A DNA stretch of 64,000 nucleotides from Amycolatopsis sp. NBC_01488 (GCF_036227105.1 NZ_CP109434.1:6730501-6794500), one strand, 5' to 3'. Positions 48,981 through 56,863 are shown, counted from the stretch's first letter. Notes: generated by a model from the sequence alone, not told the origin. Numbers and translations: made by a program.

Positions 48981-50837
48981 GTGACAGACGACCGGCCGGA
49001 AGCCGACGACGAGTTCGAAGCCGTGCTCGCTTACCTCAAGGAGTCCCGGGGATTCGACTTCACCGGGTACAAGCGAACCAGCCTGATGCGGCGGGTCCAG
49101 CGGCGGATGAGCCAGGTCGGTGCCGAGGGCTACGCCGACTACATCGACCAGCTCCAGGTCAACGCCGACGAGTTCGTCGCCTTGTTCAACACGATCCTCA
49201 TCAACGTCACCGGGTTCTTCCGTGATCCCGACGCCTGGGAGTACCTGCGGGAGCAGGTGATCCCGGCCCTGCTGGCCGAACGCAGCCCCGAAGAACCGAT
49301 CCGGGTGTGGAGCGCGGGGTGCGCGGCCGGCCAGGAGGCCTACAGCCTCGCCATCGCGTTCGCCGACGCGATCGGCGTCGACGCCTTCCGCCAGCGGGTG
49401 AAGATCTACGCCACCGACGTCGACGACGAAGCGCTCAGCCAGGCGCGCCACGCGGCCTACACCCCGGCGGAGCTGGTCGGGGTGCCCGAGGACAAGGTGG
49501 AGGCGTACTTCGAGCAGCAGGGCAGCCGGTACCTCTTCCGGAAGGACCTGCGGCGGTCGGTGATCTTCGGCCGCAACGACCTCGTGCAGGACGCGCCCAT
49601 CTCGCGGATCGACCTGCTGGTGTGCCGCAACACGCTGATGTACTTCAACGCCGACACCCAGACCAAGATCCTCGAGCGGTTCCACTTCGCGCTGGCGCCG
49701 CGGGGCATGATGTTCCTCGGCAAGGCCGAGATGCTGCTCAGCCACACCCGCATCTTCGAACCTCTCGACCTGAAGCGGCGGGTGTTCCGCAAGGTGGCCA
49801 ATTCACCGGTGGGCTACCAGCACTTCGCTTCCCACGGCTACCCGGTCCGCCGGGCGGGTGATGTCTCGGGCCTCGACGAGCTGCGCGAGCACGCCTTCTC
49901 GGCGAGCCCGGTCGCCCAGATCGTGGTGACCGGCGAAGAGGTGACGGCGCTGATCAACCGGCAGGCCGAGATCGCGTTCGGACTGTCCGAACGCGACATC
50001 GGGCGGAAGCTGTGGGACCTCGACGTCTCCTACCGCCCGGTCGCGCTGCGGCCGTACGTCGAACAGGCCCGGCTGGAGCGCCGGTCGCTGCGGATCAAGG
50101 ACGTCGAGTGGCGCCGCGCCGGGGACACCGTCTGGTACGAGGTGCACGTGAACCCGTTGCTGGGCAAGGAGAAGAGCCTGCTCGGCGTGTCGGTGGTCTT
50201 CCACGACGTCAGCTGGGCGCGGTTGCTGCTCACCGAGCTCGAGCACGCGAATCGGAAGCTGGAATCGGCCTACGAGGAACTGCAGTCGACCAACGAGGAG
50301 CTGGAGACCACGAACGAGGAGCTCCAGTCCACGGTGGAGGAGCTGGAGACGACCAACGAAGAGCTCCAGTCCACCAACGAAGAGCTCGAAACGATGAACG
50401 AGGAACTGCACTCCACCAACGACGAGCTGCAGACGATCAACGACGTCCTGCGCGACCGCAGCGTCGAACTCGACGAGCTGAACGACTTCCTGGAGTCGGT
50501 GCTCACCTCGATCCAGGCCGGGATCGTGGTGATCGACACCGAAATGCGGATCAAGGCCTGGAACCGCGGTGCCGAAGACCTGTGGGGTGTCCGGCGTGAA
50601 GAGGCCGAAGGAACCCACCTGCTCAACCTCGACATCGGCCTGCCGCTCGGCGAGCTGCGGCCGATGGTCCGGGACGCGCTCGGCGACGCCGACTCGCGGG
50701 CGGAGCTGGTCCTGGACGCGATCAACCGCCGGGGCCGGGCGGTCGTCGTCCGGCTGGTGTGCAGCGCGCTGCGCGGACCCAGCGGGAACAGCGGGGGAGC
50801 GTTGCTGATGATGGAGGAGACGCGGGCGGAGTCCTGA
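48981..50837 (+). CDS. CheR methyltransferase-PAS sensory protein with coiled coil
   Basis: 618 aa from GTG 48981. CheR_N (8-60) and CheR (70-270; SAGCAAGQEAYSLA SAM loop, YATDVDDEAL, RNTLMYF) are followed by a PAS-like domain (285-400). A long heptad coiled coil (about 408-500; repeats of ELQSTNEELETTNEE) and a second PAS (510-615; GIVVIDTEMRIKAWNRGA) follow. It would methylate a partner, perhaps in response to a PAS signal. The usual C-terminal kinase domain of larger relatives is absent. Confidence 0.88.
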   Translation: MTDDRPEADDEFEAVLAYLKESRGFDFTGYKRTSLMRRVQRRMSQVGAEGYADYIDQLQVNADEFVALFNTILINVTGFFRDPDAWEYLREQVIPALLAERSPEEPIRVWSAGCAAGQEAYSLAIAFADAIGVDAFRQRVKIYATDVDDEALSQARHAAYTPAELVGVPEDKVEAYFEQQGSRYLFRKDLRRSVIFGRNDLVQDAPISRIDLLVCRNTLMYFNADTQTKILERFHFALAPRGMMFLGKAEMLLSHTRIFEPLDLKRRVFRKVANSPVGYQHFASHGYPVRRAGDVSGLDELREHAFSASPVAQIVVTGEEVTALINRQAEIAFGLSERDIGRKLWDLDVSYRPVALRPYVEQARLERRSLRIKDVEWRRAGDTVWYEVHVNPLLGKEKSLLGVSVVFHDVSWARLLLTELEHANRKLESAYEELQSTNEELETTNEELQSTVEELETTNEELQSTNEELETMNEELHSTNDELQTINDVLRDRSVELDELNDFLESVLTSIQAGIVVIDTEMRIKAWNRGAEDLWGVRREEAEGTHLLNLDIGLPLGELRPMVRDALGDADSRAELVLDAINRRGRAVVVRLVCSALRGPSGNSGGALLMMEETRAES

Positions 50838-50871
50838 CCGCGCGGCACCGTGCCCGCGTCCCCGGTCTCCC

Positions 50872-51036
50872 TCAGCCCTGCTGCGGGTCCGTGTCGTCGT
50901 GGGGGTCGCCGCTCGAGGTGCCCTGCTCGCCGCGGATCGTTTCGCGCTGCGCCTGCGGGGTGTCGCCGTGCGGGTCGTCGCCGCGGGGGCCCTCCGCCGG
51001 GTCCGTCGGGTGCTGGGTGCGGTCTTGGGACGTCAT
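50872..51036 (-). CDS. Small acidic disordered protein
   Basis: 54 aa, found by reading the minus strand. It is Asp/Gly/Gln rich and Lys-poor (SQDRTQHPTDPAEGPRGD; SSGDPHDDTDPQQG). The ATG at 51036 has GGAGGAT upstream and a GTTG-N14-GGGTAT promoter at 51069-51092. No family is recognised; it resembles short stress-induced hydrophilic proteins. Confidence 0.6.
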   Translation of the reverse strand: MTSQDRTQHPTDPAEGPRGDDPHGDTPQAQRETIRGEQGTSSGDPHDDTDPQQG

Positions 51037-51068
51037 CGAGATCCTCCATCCGGTCCTTTCCCGGCCGG

Positions 51069-51092
51069 ATACCCCCGCGCCGCCCGCTCAAC
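51069..51092 (-). promoter_or_regulatory. SigB/SigF-like promoter of the small acidic gene
   Basis: Minus strand: GTTG (51092-51089), 14 bases, GGGTAT (51074-51069), 32 bases before ATG 51036. Confidence 0.5.
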
Positions 51093-51109
51093 CACCGCAC
51101 GGCTGATCC

Positions 51110-51134
51110 GTTTGCGCCGATCTTCGCCGGGTAG
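51110..51134 (+). promoter_or_regulatory. SigB/SigF-type promoter of the methyltransferase/CDGSH operon
   Basis: GTTT (51110-51113), 15 bases, GGGTAG (51129-51134), divergent from the 51069-51092 site. Confidence 0.68.
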
Positions 51135-51198
51135 CCAGGGGCGACGCGGTTGTCCGCCGGCGAGTGCGCCGGGCCGCGGCGAGGTGAAGGAGACCGAG

Positions 51199-51918
51199 AT
51201 GACCACGTCGGCGGAACCCGTCCGCCCGGGCCCCTTGGCCGCCCGGCCCGTCGTCCACCGGCCCGTCCCGGAGGCCCCGCGACTGCTGCGCCTGCCCGGC
51301 GTCTACCGCCCGCAGGAAGACACCGCCCTGCTCGCGGCCGCGATCGGCGATCTCACGATCCCGGCCGGTGCGCGCGCTCTCGACTTGTGCACCGGGACCG
51401 GCGCGCAGGCGATCACGCTGGCCCGCCGCGGCGCGGCGACCGTGCTGGCGCTCGACCTCTCCCGGCGCGCGCTGGCTTCGGTGCGGCTCAATGCCTTCAC
51501 CCAGCGCTTGCGCGTCCGCCCCCGCCGCGGCAGCCTCGCCACCGCCCTGGAAGAGGGCCCCTTCGACGTCGTCGTGGCCAACCCGCCGTACGTGCCGTCC
51601 CCGGCACCGGCGGTCCGCTCGACCCGCGGCTGGGACGCGGGCGCGGACGGCCGCGCGGTCCTGGACCCGCTCTGCTCCCTGGCGGGCACGCTGCTGCGGC
51701 CCGGCGGGACGATGCTGATCGTCCAATCCGCACTGTCCGATGTGGATAGATCGCTGGAAGTGCTCACGGTGCAGGGGCTCCGCGTCGGCGTGGCCCGCCG
51801 GGCCCGGATCCCGTTCGGCCCGGTCCTTTCCGGACGGACGGCGTTCCTGGAGACCGCCGGGCTGATCGAGCCGGGGCAGCGGATCGAGGAGCTGGTGGTG
51901 CTGCGTGCCGACCGCTGA
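51199..51918 (+). CDS. HemK/PrmC-like class I methyltransferase
   Basis: 239 aa. SAM site ALDLCTGTGAQAITLARRGA, then the NPPY motif in VVVANPPYVPSP, which marks N5-glutamine or DNA N6-adenine methyltransferases. The PrmC N-terminal helical domain is absent, so it is not the housekeeping release-factor enzyme. The target is unknown. It overlaps the CDGSH gene by 14 bases. Confidence 0.82.
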   Translation: MTTSAEPVRPGPLAARPVVHRPVPEAPRLLRLPGVYRPQEDTALLAAAIGDLTIPAGARALDLCTGTGAQAITLARRGAATVLALDLSRRALASVRLNAFTQRLRVRPRRGSLATALEEGPFDVVVANPPYVPSPAPAVRSTRGWDAGADGRAVLDPLCSLAGTLLRPGGTMLIVQSALSDVDRSLEVLTVQGLRVGVARRARIPFGPVLSGRTAFLETAGLIEPGQRIEELVVLRADR

Positions 51919-52111
51919 CCGGCCCCGCCGGGTGACGGTCGTGCCGGGTGGGCCGGTCCTCGTGGAGGGGCCGGTGGAGCTGTGCACCCCGGACGGCGAA
52001 GTCGTGAAATCCGACCGGTTCGTCGTCGCGGTCTGTGCGTGCCGGCGCAGCAAGCGGTTCCCGTTCTGCGACACCAGCCACCGGAAGCGCGTGCGCACCC
52101 AGGACAAGTGA
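51905..52111 (+). CDS. CDGSH iron-sulfur protein
   Basis: 68 aa. One CDGSH-type cluster site: CACRRSKRFPFCDTSH (three Cys and one His, as in mitoNEET-type 2Fe-2S binding). N-terminal beta strands carry GPVLVEGPVELC. It is a small redox or iron-sulfur transfer protein of the cytoplasm. It is co-transcribed with the methyltransferase. Confidence 0.87.
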   Translation: MPTADRPRRVTVVPGGPVLVEGPVELCTPDGEVVKSDRFVVAVCACRRSKRFPFCDTSHRKRVRTQDK

Positions 52112-52115
52112 CGAC

Positions 52116-52143
52116 GGCGGCGACCTCATCGGAAGTCGCCGCC
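52116..52143. terminator. Hairpin between convergent CDGSH and heme-oxygenase-like genes
   Basis: 9-base arms GGCGGCGAC (52116-52124) and GTCGCCGCC (52135-52143) with a 10-base loop, in the short gap between converging genes. Confidence 0.55.
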
Positions 52144-52150
52144 GCCCGCG

Positions 52151-53158
52151 TCAGGCCGGCGGAAGCGGCTGTCGCAGCGACGACTGCCCGGCGCGCCAGC
52201 TCCGCAGCAGCTGCGCGCCGAACCGCCCCTCCAGGAACTCGGTCGCCTGGATCCCGAACACGATGTCGGCGGCCAGGCCGGGTTCCTGCTCGAGCAGGTC
52301 CCCGAGGACGTCGTTGCGCATCACCTGTTCGTGGACCGCGTCGGCCTCGATGTGCTCGGTGTAGAAGAACCGGCACGGTGCGGGCGCCGCCAGCCGCCGC
52401 AACGCCTGGTCGAGCCGCTGCGCGGAGGGCGCCGTGGTGATCTCCGCGGCCGCGAAGTGGCCGCACAGCGCGCCCCGCAGCGACCGGTGCAGGCCGAACA
52501 GCGACATCATGTTGACCACGGCCAGCATCGAGCCCGGCACGTGGTCGATCAGCTCCAGGTACCCCGCCGGCAACCCGGCCGCCTGCAGCAGGTCCGCGTA
52601 CAGGCGGGCGTGCACGCGCTCCGCGCGGCCGCCGCCGAACTCGTCGAACTCCACGGCCACCAGTGCCGCCTTGGCCCGGCCGCGCAGCCGCGGGATCACC
52701 CACGCGTGCGGGTCGGCTTCCTTGTGGTGGTAGATCGACCGGTGCGTGAAGTACTCCCGCATCCGGTCCCAGTCGCCGTGGTCGCGCAGGAAGTGCGACA
52801 CGCCCTCGGCGTCCAGCGGTTCGACGAGCAGGGTGTCGAGCTCGGCGGGGACGTCGTCGCCGCCCGGGACGTTCTCCCGCAGCGCGGTCTCGAAACGCGC
52901 TTCGAGCGCCCCGCGAAGACGCAGCAGCTCCGGGTCCCACTCCCAGTCGGCCGGCACGCCCGGCAGGCCCTGGTAGTGCAGTTCGTAGCACAGGTGCAGG
53001 GCGAGCTGGAGGTCGTCGCCCAGCGAGTCGGCGTCGGCCAGGCCGTCGAAGTCGAGGCCGTCCCCGGGCTGGCCGCGGAGCAGGGTGTGCAGTACCGACT
53101 CCGAGAGCGGTCCCCGCGCGGCCGGCAGCGTGGCCGCCGCCGCAGTGAAGGTCGTCAT
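52151..53158 (-). CDS. Iron-containing redox enzyme family protein (heme-oxygenase-like fold)
   Basis: 335 aa. All-helical with metal-type residues in ALHLCYELHYQG, FDEFGGGRAERVHARLYADL and FYTEHIEADAVHEQV, the pattern of the heme-oxygenase-like di-iron group. The product is unknown; relatives cleave or oxidise small amines, amino acids or lipids. The start is 9 bases from a GNNT-N15-GGGTAA promoter whose -10 overlaps the upstream stop codon. Confidence 0.8.
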   Translation of the reverse strand: MTTFTAAAATLPAARGPLSESVLHTLLRGQPGDGLDFDGLADADSLGDDLQLALHLCYELHYQGLPGVPADWEWDPELLRLRGALEARFETALRENVPGGDDVPAELDTLLVEPLDAEGVSHFLRDHGDWDRMREYFTHRSIYHHKEADPHAWVIPRLRGRAKAALVAVEFDEFGGGRAERVHARLYADLLQAAGLPAGYLELIDHVPGSMLAVVNMMSLFGLHRSLRGALCGHFAAAEITTAPSAQRLDQALRRLAAPAPCRFFYTEHIEADAVHEQVMRNDVLGDLLEQEPGLAADIVFGIQATEFLEGRFGAQLLRSWRAGQSSLRQPLPPA

Positions 53159-53167
53159 GGGCCGGGA

Positions 53168-53192
53168 TTACCCGGTCAGCCGCGTTCCATGC
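53168..53192 (-). promoter_or_regulatory. SigB/SigF-like promoter overlapping the upstream stop codon
   Basis: Minus strand: GCAT (53192-53189), 15 bases, GGGTAA (53173-53168). The TAA of the -10 is also the stop of the YbdK-like gene. The next start (53158) is 9 bases on. Confidence 0.5.
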
Positions 53193-54301
53193 CCGGCAGG
53201 CACGGTCCGGGCGGTGAGCCAGCGGACCGCCGCCGCCGTACCCCGCCCGGCCACCGCGCGCTGCTGGACGGATCCCGTGCCGTCGGCGTGCAGGGCCGCG
53301 ACGAGCGCCTGCACCTCGGTCAGGTCGCCGCTCTCCTCGAGGGCCGTCCGGACGTGCTCGAGCAGTGCCTCCACGAGCGACCACGCCGGCCGTCGCGTCT
53401 CCTCCAGAGCGTCGACGAGCAGGCCGGTCAGCCCGTGCCGCGCCGCGGCCCACACGGCGGCCGCGCAGACCTGCGACGACAGCGGCGTCGCTTCCCGTCC
53501 GCGGGAGAGGTCGGCCAGGGCCTGGTGAACGAGCGCCCGGCTCAGCAAGGCCTGCAGCACCGCGTGGTCGACGGTCAGCGCGGTGTCGGCGACGCGGAGC
53601 TCGACCGTGGGGAACTTGCCGGACGGGCGGGCGAGCCAGAACGTCTGGTCCGGGTCCACGAGCGCGCCGCAGTCGACGAGTGTGTCGATCGCCCGCCGGT
53701 GTTCGGCGTGGTTTCGCAGGTAGGGCGCGACGCCGGAGCCGGGGAACCGGGACTGCAGGACCATCCGCCAGCTGTGGTAGCCGGTGTCGCGCCCGTGGTC
53801 GAACGGCGCGTTGGCCGAAAGCGCGAGCAGCGTGGGCAGCCAGCGGCCGAGGTGGTTGACGACGGCGACCGCGGTGTCGGGATCGGCGACCCCGACGTGG
53901 ACGTGGCAGCCGCAGGCCTCGTAGTCGGCCACGACGGCGCCGTAGGCCGCGTCGATGTCGGCGTAGCGGCCGGTGGCCGCGGGCGGCGGCGTGGCGGGCC
54001 CGGGTCCGATCGGCGTGCCCGTGGCGAGCAGCGCGCAGTCTTCGGCCGCGGCGGCTCCGGCCAGCACCCGGCGGGCCGCCGTCAGCTGATGGCGGAGTTC
54101 CTGGGCGGTCGTGCAGACGCCGGTAGCGGCCTCGATCTGGGTCAGCCGGAGCTCGCGGTGCACCCGGACGCCGCCGGGCAGCGGGCCGTGGTGGCGGTGC
54201 CGCGCCAGCACTTGCTCCGCACACGGCGACGCGTGGCCGGTGCGGGGATTCACCAGGAGGAACTCCTCTTCGACGCCCAACGTGGGCGGGCCGTCGGACA
54301 T
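53168..54301 (-). CDS. YbdK-type carboxylate-amine ligase (glutamate-cysteine ligase family 2), copy 1
   Basis: 377 aa. GCS2 features: TLGVEEEFLLVNPRTG at the start, ACGCHVHVGV, and FPTVELRVADTALT. These form the active-site glutamates and ATP site of weak glutamate-cysteine ligases. The natural substrates of YbdK are unsure. A paralog lies at 54806-55894, with a STAS gene between them. Confidence 0.88.
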   Translation of the reverse strand: MSDGPPTLGVEEEFLLVNPRTGHASPCAEQVLARHRHHGPLPGGVRVHRELRLTQIEAATGVCTTAQELRHQLTAARRVLAGAAAAEDCALLATGTPIGPGPATPPPAATGRYADIDAAYGAVVADYEACGCHVHVGVADPDTAVAVVNHLGRWLPTLLALSANAPFDHGRDTGYHSWRMVLQSRFPGSGVAPYLRNHAEHRRAIDTLVDCGALVDPDQTFWLARPSGKFPTVELRVADTALTVDHAVLQALLSRALVHQALADLSRGREATPLSSQVCAAAVWAAARHGLTGLLVDALEETRRPAWSLVEALLEHVRTALEESGDLTEVQALVAALHADGTGSVQQRAVAGRGTAAAVRWLTARTVPAGHGTRLTG

Positions 54302-54336
54302 GGGCGGGCTCCTTCCGCGCGAGCGCTCGACGCGGG

Positions 54337-54361
54337 ATACCCGCTCCGCGCCCCGAAATGC
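54337..54361 (-). promoter_or_regulatory. SigB/SigF-type promoter of YbdK copy 1
   Basis: Minus strand: GCAT (54361-54358), 15 bases, GGGTAT (54342-54337), 35 bases before the ATG at 54301. Confidence 0.55.
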
Positions 54362-54377
54362 GCCGGGGCCCCGGCTT

Positions 54378-54404
54378 GTTTGACCCGGATGGCGGCGCGG
54401 GTAC
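54378..54404 (+). promoter_or_regulatory. SigB/SigF-type promoter of the STAS gene
   Basis: GTTT (54378-54381), 17 bases, GGGTAC (54399-54404). ATG 54414 is 9 bases beyond, with no SD. Confidence 0.58.
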
Positions 54405-54413
54405 TTCGAAGCC

Positions 54414-54809
54414 ATGGCAACTCACGAGCGTCCGCGCGTGCTCGGGGCCGATCCGCCGTTGACGCACCGGCTACCGGCGCCCCGCGCCCCGTCCGACGGC
54501 GACCTGCGAAGCAACATCCGGTGGAAGTCGCCCGACGCGATCGTCGTGCAGGTGGCCGGCGAGATCGATCTCTGCACCGCCACCGAACTCGAAGCGACCT
54601 TGGCCGAGCACGTGCGGGCCCGGCCCAGCGTCCTGCGGGTGGACCTCGGCGAAGTCCGGTTCCTCGGCGCCGCGTGCCTGCGGGTGCTCGTGCGGGCGCA
54701 CCGGCACGCCGAAGCCGCCGGGGTGCACCTCGTCGTCGACCCCGGCCGCTCCCGCGCGGCCGTCCGCGCGCTGGAACTGCTCGACGAACTCCAGGCGGCC
54801 TGGCTCTAG
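54414..54809 (+). CDS. STAS-domain protein (anti-sigma antagonist-like)
   Basis: 131 aa. STAS domain at residues 40-130: IVVQVAGEIDLCTATELEAT, then VDLGEVRFLGAACLRVLVRA. In SpoIIAA/RsbV-type antagonists the last run is DSSGL with a phosphorylated Ser; here it is GAACL, so Ser/Thr phosphorylation at that site is not possible. It may be a constitutive antagonist or have another role. Its 3' end overlaps the convergent YbdK copy 2 by 4 bases. Confidence 0.82.
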   Translation: MATHERPRVLGADPPLTHRLPAPRAPSDGDLRSNIRWKSPDAIVVQVAGEIDLCTATELEATLAEHVRARPSVLRVDLGEVRFLGAACLRVLVRAHRHAEAAGVHLVVDPGRSRAAVRALELLDELQAAWL

Positions 54810-55894
54810 TCGCTGCCGGTGAGCAGGTCGACGACGTCTTCGCCACGCCGGCGTTCGGCGAAGACCCGCCGCTGCCGGTCCGCGCCGCCGCCTTCGGCCG
54901 CCAGCCGCGCCGTGCCTTCCCGGGCGAACTCCAGGTCTCCCGCCGCTTCCAGTGCGGGAGCCGTCAGTTCGACCAGCTCGTCGAGCACTGCCTTCGCCGG
55001 TTCCAGGTCCCCGGTCCGCGGGTGTGGGCAGCAGCCGGTGGCGCCTTCCCGCGATGCCCGCCAGAGCTGGGCGCGCAGGACTTCGTTCGACAGCTCCGGC
55101 GGCGGCGCGTCGTCGGCCAGCGCCGTCGCGACGAGACCGCGCGCCAGCACCCCCAGCAGCACCGCTTCCTCCGGCGTGGCGGCGACGTCGGCGATGCGGA
55201 ACTCGAGGGTCGGCTGCTTCTCCGACAGCCGGACGTCCCAGTAGATCATCCCGCGGTCGAGGATCGAGCCGGCGCGCAGCCACCCGTCGACGATGCTCTC
55301 GTACTCGTCGAGCGAGGCGAACCGCGGCGGGGGACCGGCCGAGGGCCACCGGCTCCACTGCTGGTAGCGCCAGCTGCTGTAGCCGGTGTCGTAGCCGTCG
55401 GCGATCGCCGAGTTCGCGGTCAGGGTGAGCAGCGCCGGCAGCCACGGCCGGACCCAGCCCAGCACCCGGATGCCCTGCTCCTTGCCGGGGATGGCCACGT
55501 GCACGTGGCAGCCGCAGGTGAGCGAAGTCCGCGCGGTGGCGCCGAAGTGCTCGGCCATCCGTTCGTAGCGCGGGTTCGGCGTGATGCTCGGCGGGTCCAC
55601 TTCGGACAGCAGCGGGGCGCCGGCCGGCAGCAGCCGGCACCCGCGCCGGCGCGCGGCCGCGGCCAGGCCGCCCCGGAGGTCGCGCAGCTGACGCAGCGCC
55701 TCGCCGTGGGTCCGGCAGACGTCGGTGGCGGCCTCGGCCTGGGACCGGGTGAGTTCGTGCTGCAGCGCGCCGTGGTCGTCCGCGGCGGCCTCGGCCGCGT
55801 CGACGACGTCGTCGCCGGCCTGCGACAGGTGACCGTGGCGGTCGACGACGAAGAACTCCTCTTCGATGCCGAACGTCAGCACGTCTGGGTTCAC
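54806..55894 (-). CDS. YbdK-type carboxylate-amine ligase, copy 2
   Basis: 362 aa from GTG 55894 with AGGAGA upstream. GCS2 features: TFGIEEEFFVVDRHGH, TCGCHVHVAIPGKE, QPTLEFRIADVAATPEEA. It is paralogous to copy 1. Both have small runs in common (GCHVHV and AVLLGVLARGL versus AVLQALLSRAL). A divergent promoter pair serves it and the gene at 55991. Confidence 0.88.
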   Translation of the reverse strand: MNPDVLTFGIEEEFFVVDRHGHLSQAGDDVVDAAEAAADDHGALQHELTRSQAEAATDVCRTHGEALRQLRDLRGGLAAAARRRGCRLLPAGAPLLSEVDPPSITPNPRYERMAEHFGATARTSLTCGCHVHVAIPGKEQGIRVLGWVRPWLPALLTLTANSAIADGYDTGYSSWRYQQWSRWPSAGPPPRFASLDEYESIVDGWLRAGSILDRGMIYWDVRLSEKQPTLEFRIADVAATPEEAVLLGVLARGLVATALADDAPPPELSNEVLRAQLWRASREGATGCCPHPRTGDLEPAKAVLDELVELTAPALEAAGDLEFAREGTARLAAEGGGADRQRRVFAERRRGEDVVDLLTGSD

Positions 55895-55926
55895 CGGTGT
55901 TCTCCTGGAGGTCGGGAGCCGGTCGA

Positions 55927-55952
55927 ATACCCGAACGGCCGCCACGGCAAAC
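55927..55952 (-). promoter_or_regulatory. SigB/SigF-type promoter of YbdK copy 2
   Basis: Minus strand: GTTT (55952-55949), 16 bases, GGGTAT (55932-55927), 32 bases before GTG 55894. Confidence 0.65.
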
Positions 55953-55955
55953 GGC

Positions 55956-55980
55956 GTTTTCCCGGGCGGCGAAGGGGTAG
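55956..55980 (+). promoter_or_regulatory. SigB/SigF-type promoter of the 55991/hemerythrin operon
   Basis: GTTT (55956-55959), 15 bases, GGGTAG (55975-55980). ATG 55991 is 10 bases beyond and lacks an SD. Confidence 0.7.
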
Positions 55981-55990
55981 TCCGCCGGGT

Positions 55991-56359
55991 ATGAACCCGA
56001 GTGCAGCCTCTTCGCCGTCGTTGCTGGCGGCCGACGCCGGGGCCACCGTGCGCCGGCTCGCCCGCTGCGTTGGCGACGGCGAGCTCGACTCCCCGGCCGA
56101 GATGTACCGCGTCCTCGGCGCCCTGCGACTACTGGCCGGCGACCTCACCCAGCTGCTCCCGGCCCTGCAGGGCCGGCTGGAGGAGGACCTGCTGTCCGGC
56201 CGGGTGGCCGGGCCCGGCGGCGGCGACGCGGTCGCGGCGACGTGGGACGCGGTCGGGGAGGTCGGCCGGGCACTGGCGCACGCCAGGACCGTGGCCCTGC
56301 TGATGACGAAGGAACTGGAAAACTCCCAGGTCGCCCTGCGGGACCTGGCCGCACCGTGA
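55991..56359 (+). CDS. Uncharacterised helical protein upstream of hemerythrin
   Basis: 122 aa, all-helical, acidic and Ala/Leu rich (RVLGALRLLAGDLTQLLPAL; GRALAHARTVALLMTKEL). No family is recognised. It has a leaderless-type start and is followed after 9 bases by the hemerythrin gene, so the two are probably co-expressed. Confidence 0.6.
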   Translation: MNPSAASSPSLLAADAGATVRRLARCVGDGELDSPAEMYRVLGALRLLAGDLTQLLPALQGRLEEDLLSGRVAGPGGGDAVAATWDAVGEVGRALAHARTVALLMTKELENSQVALRDLAAP

Positions 56360-56368
56360 GGACAGTGG

Positions 56369-56848
56369 ATGTCGACCGACGCGATCGTGCTGCTCAAGAA
56401 CGACCACAAGACCGTGGAGAAGCTCTTCAAGGAGTTCGAGAAGGCGGATGACGAGGCGTACGGCGACAAGCGCCGGATCGTCGACTCGATCATCGAAGAG
56501 CTGACCGTGCACGCCTACATCGAGGAGGAGATCTTCTACCCGGCCGCGCGGGAGGCCGTGCCGGAGACGAAGGACCACGTCCTGGAGAGCGTGGAGGAGC
56601 ACCACGTCGTCGTGTGGATGCTCTCGGAGCTGCTCGGCCTGGACCCGGAGGACGAGACCTTCGACGCGAAGGTGACGGTGCTGACCGAAAACGTCCGCCA
56701 CCACGTCGAGGAGGAAGAGGACGAGTGGTTCCCGGAGGTCCGCTCGGCCATGGGCCGCAAGCGGCTGCAGGAACTCGGACAGCGGATGCTCGACGCGCGT
56801 CCTGACGCGCCGAAGAATCCCCTCGAGCTGAAGAGCGCCAAGGCCTGA
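56369..56848 (+). CDS. Hemerythrin-domain protein
   Basis: 159 aa. The di-iron ligands are in place on a four-helix bundle: LLKNDHKTVEKLF, VHAYIEEEIFYPA, EEHHVVVWML and HHVEEEEDEWFPE. It binds O2, NO or iron, or acts as a redox sensor in the cytoplasm. A strong bidirectional terminator follows 16 bases downstream. Confidence 0.92.
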   Translation: MSTDAIVLLKNDHKTVEKLFKEFEKADDEAYGDKRRIVDSIIEELTVHAYIEEEIFYPAAREAVPETKDHVLESVEEHHVVVWMLSELLGLDPEDETFDAKVTVLTENVRHHVEEEEDEWFPEVRSAMGRKRLQELGQRMLDARPDAPKNPLELKSAKA

Positions 56849-56863
56849 CCGTCCTGGACGCGC

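Noticed and set aside
50278..50450. Regular short direct repeats resembling a CRISPR array or VNTR
   Set aside because: They encode the heptad coiled coil of the CheR-PAS protein; there are no unique spacers.
52331..56359. Reading frame of over 1300 residues on the plus strand
   Set aside because: Only 55991-56359 has its own start signals; the rest is antisense to the heme-oxygenase-like and YbdK genes.
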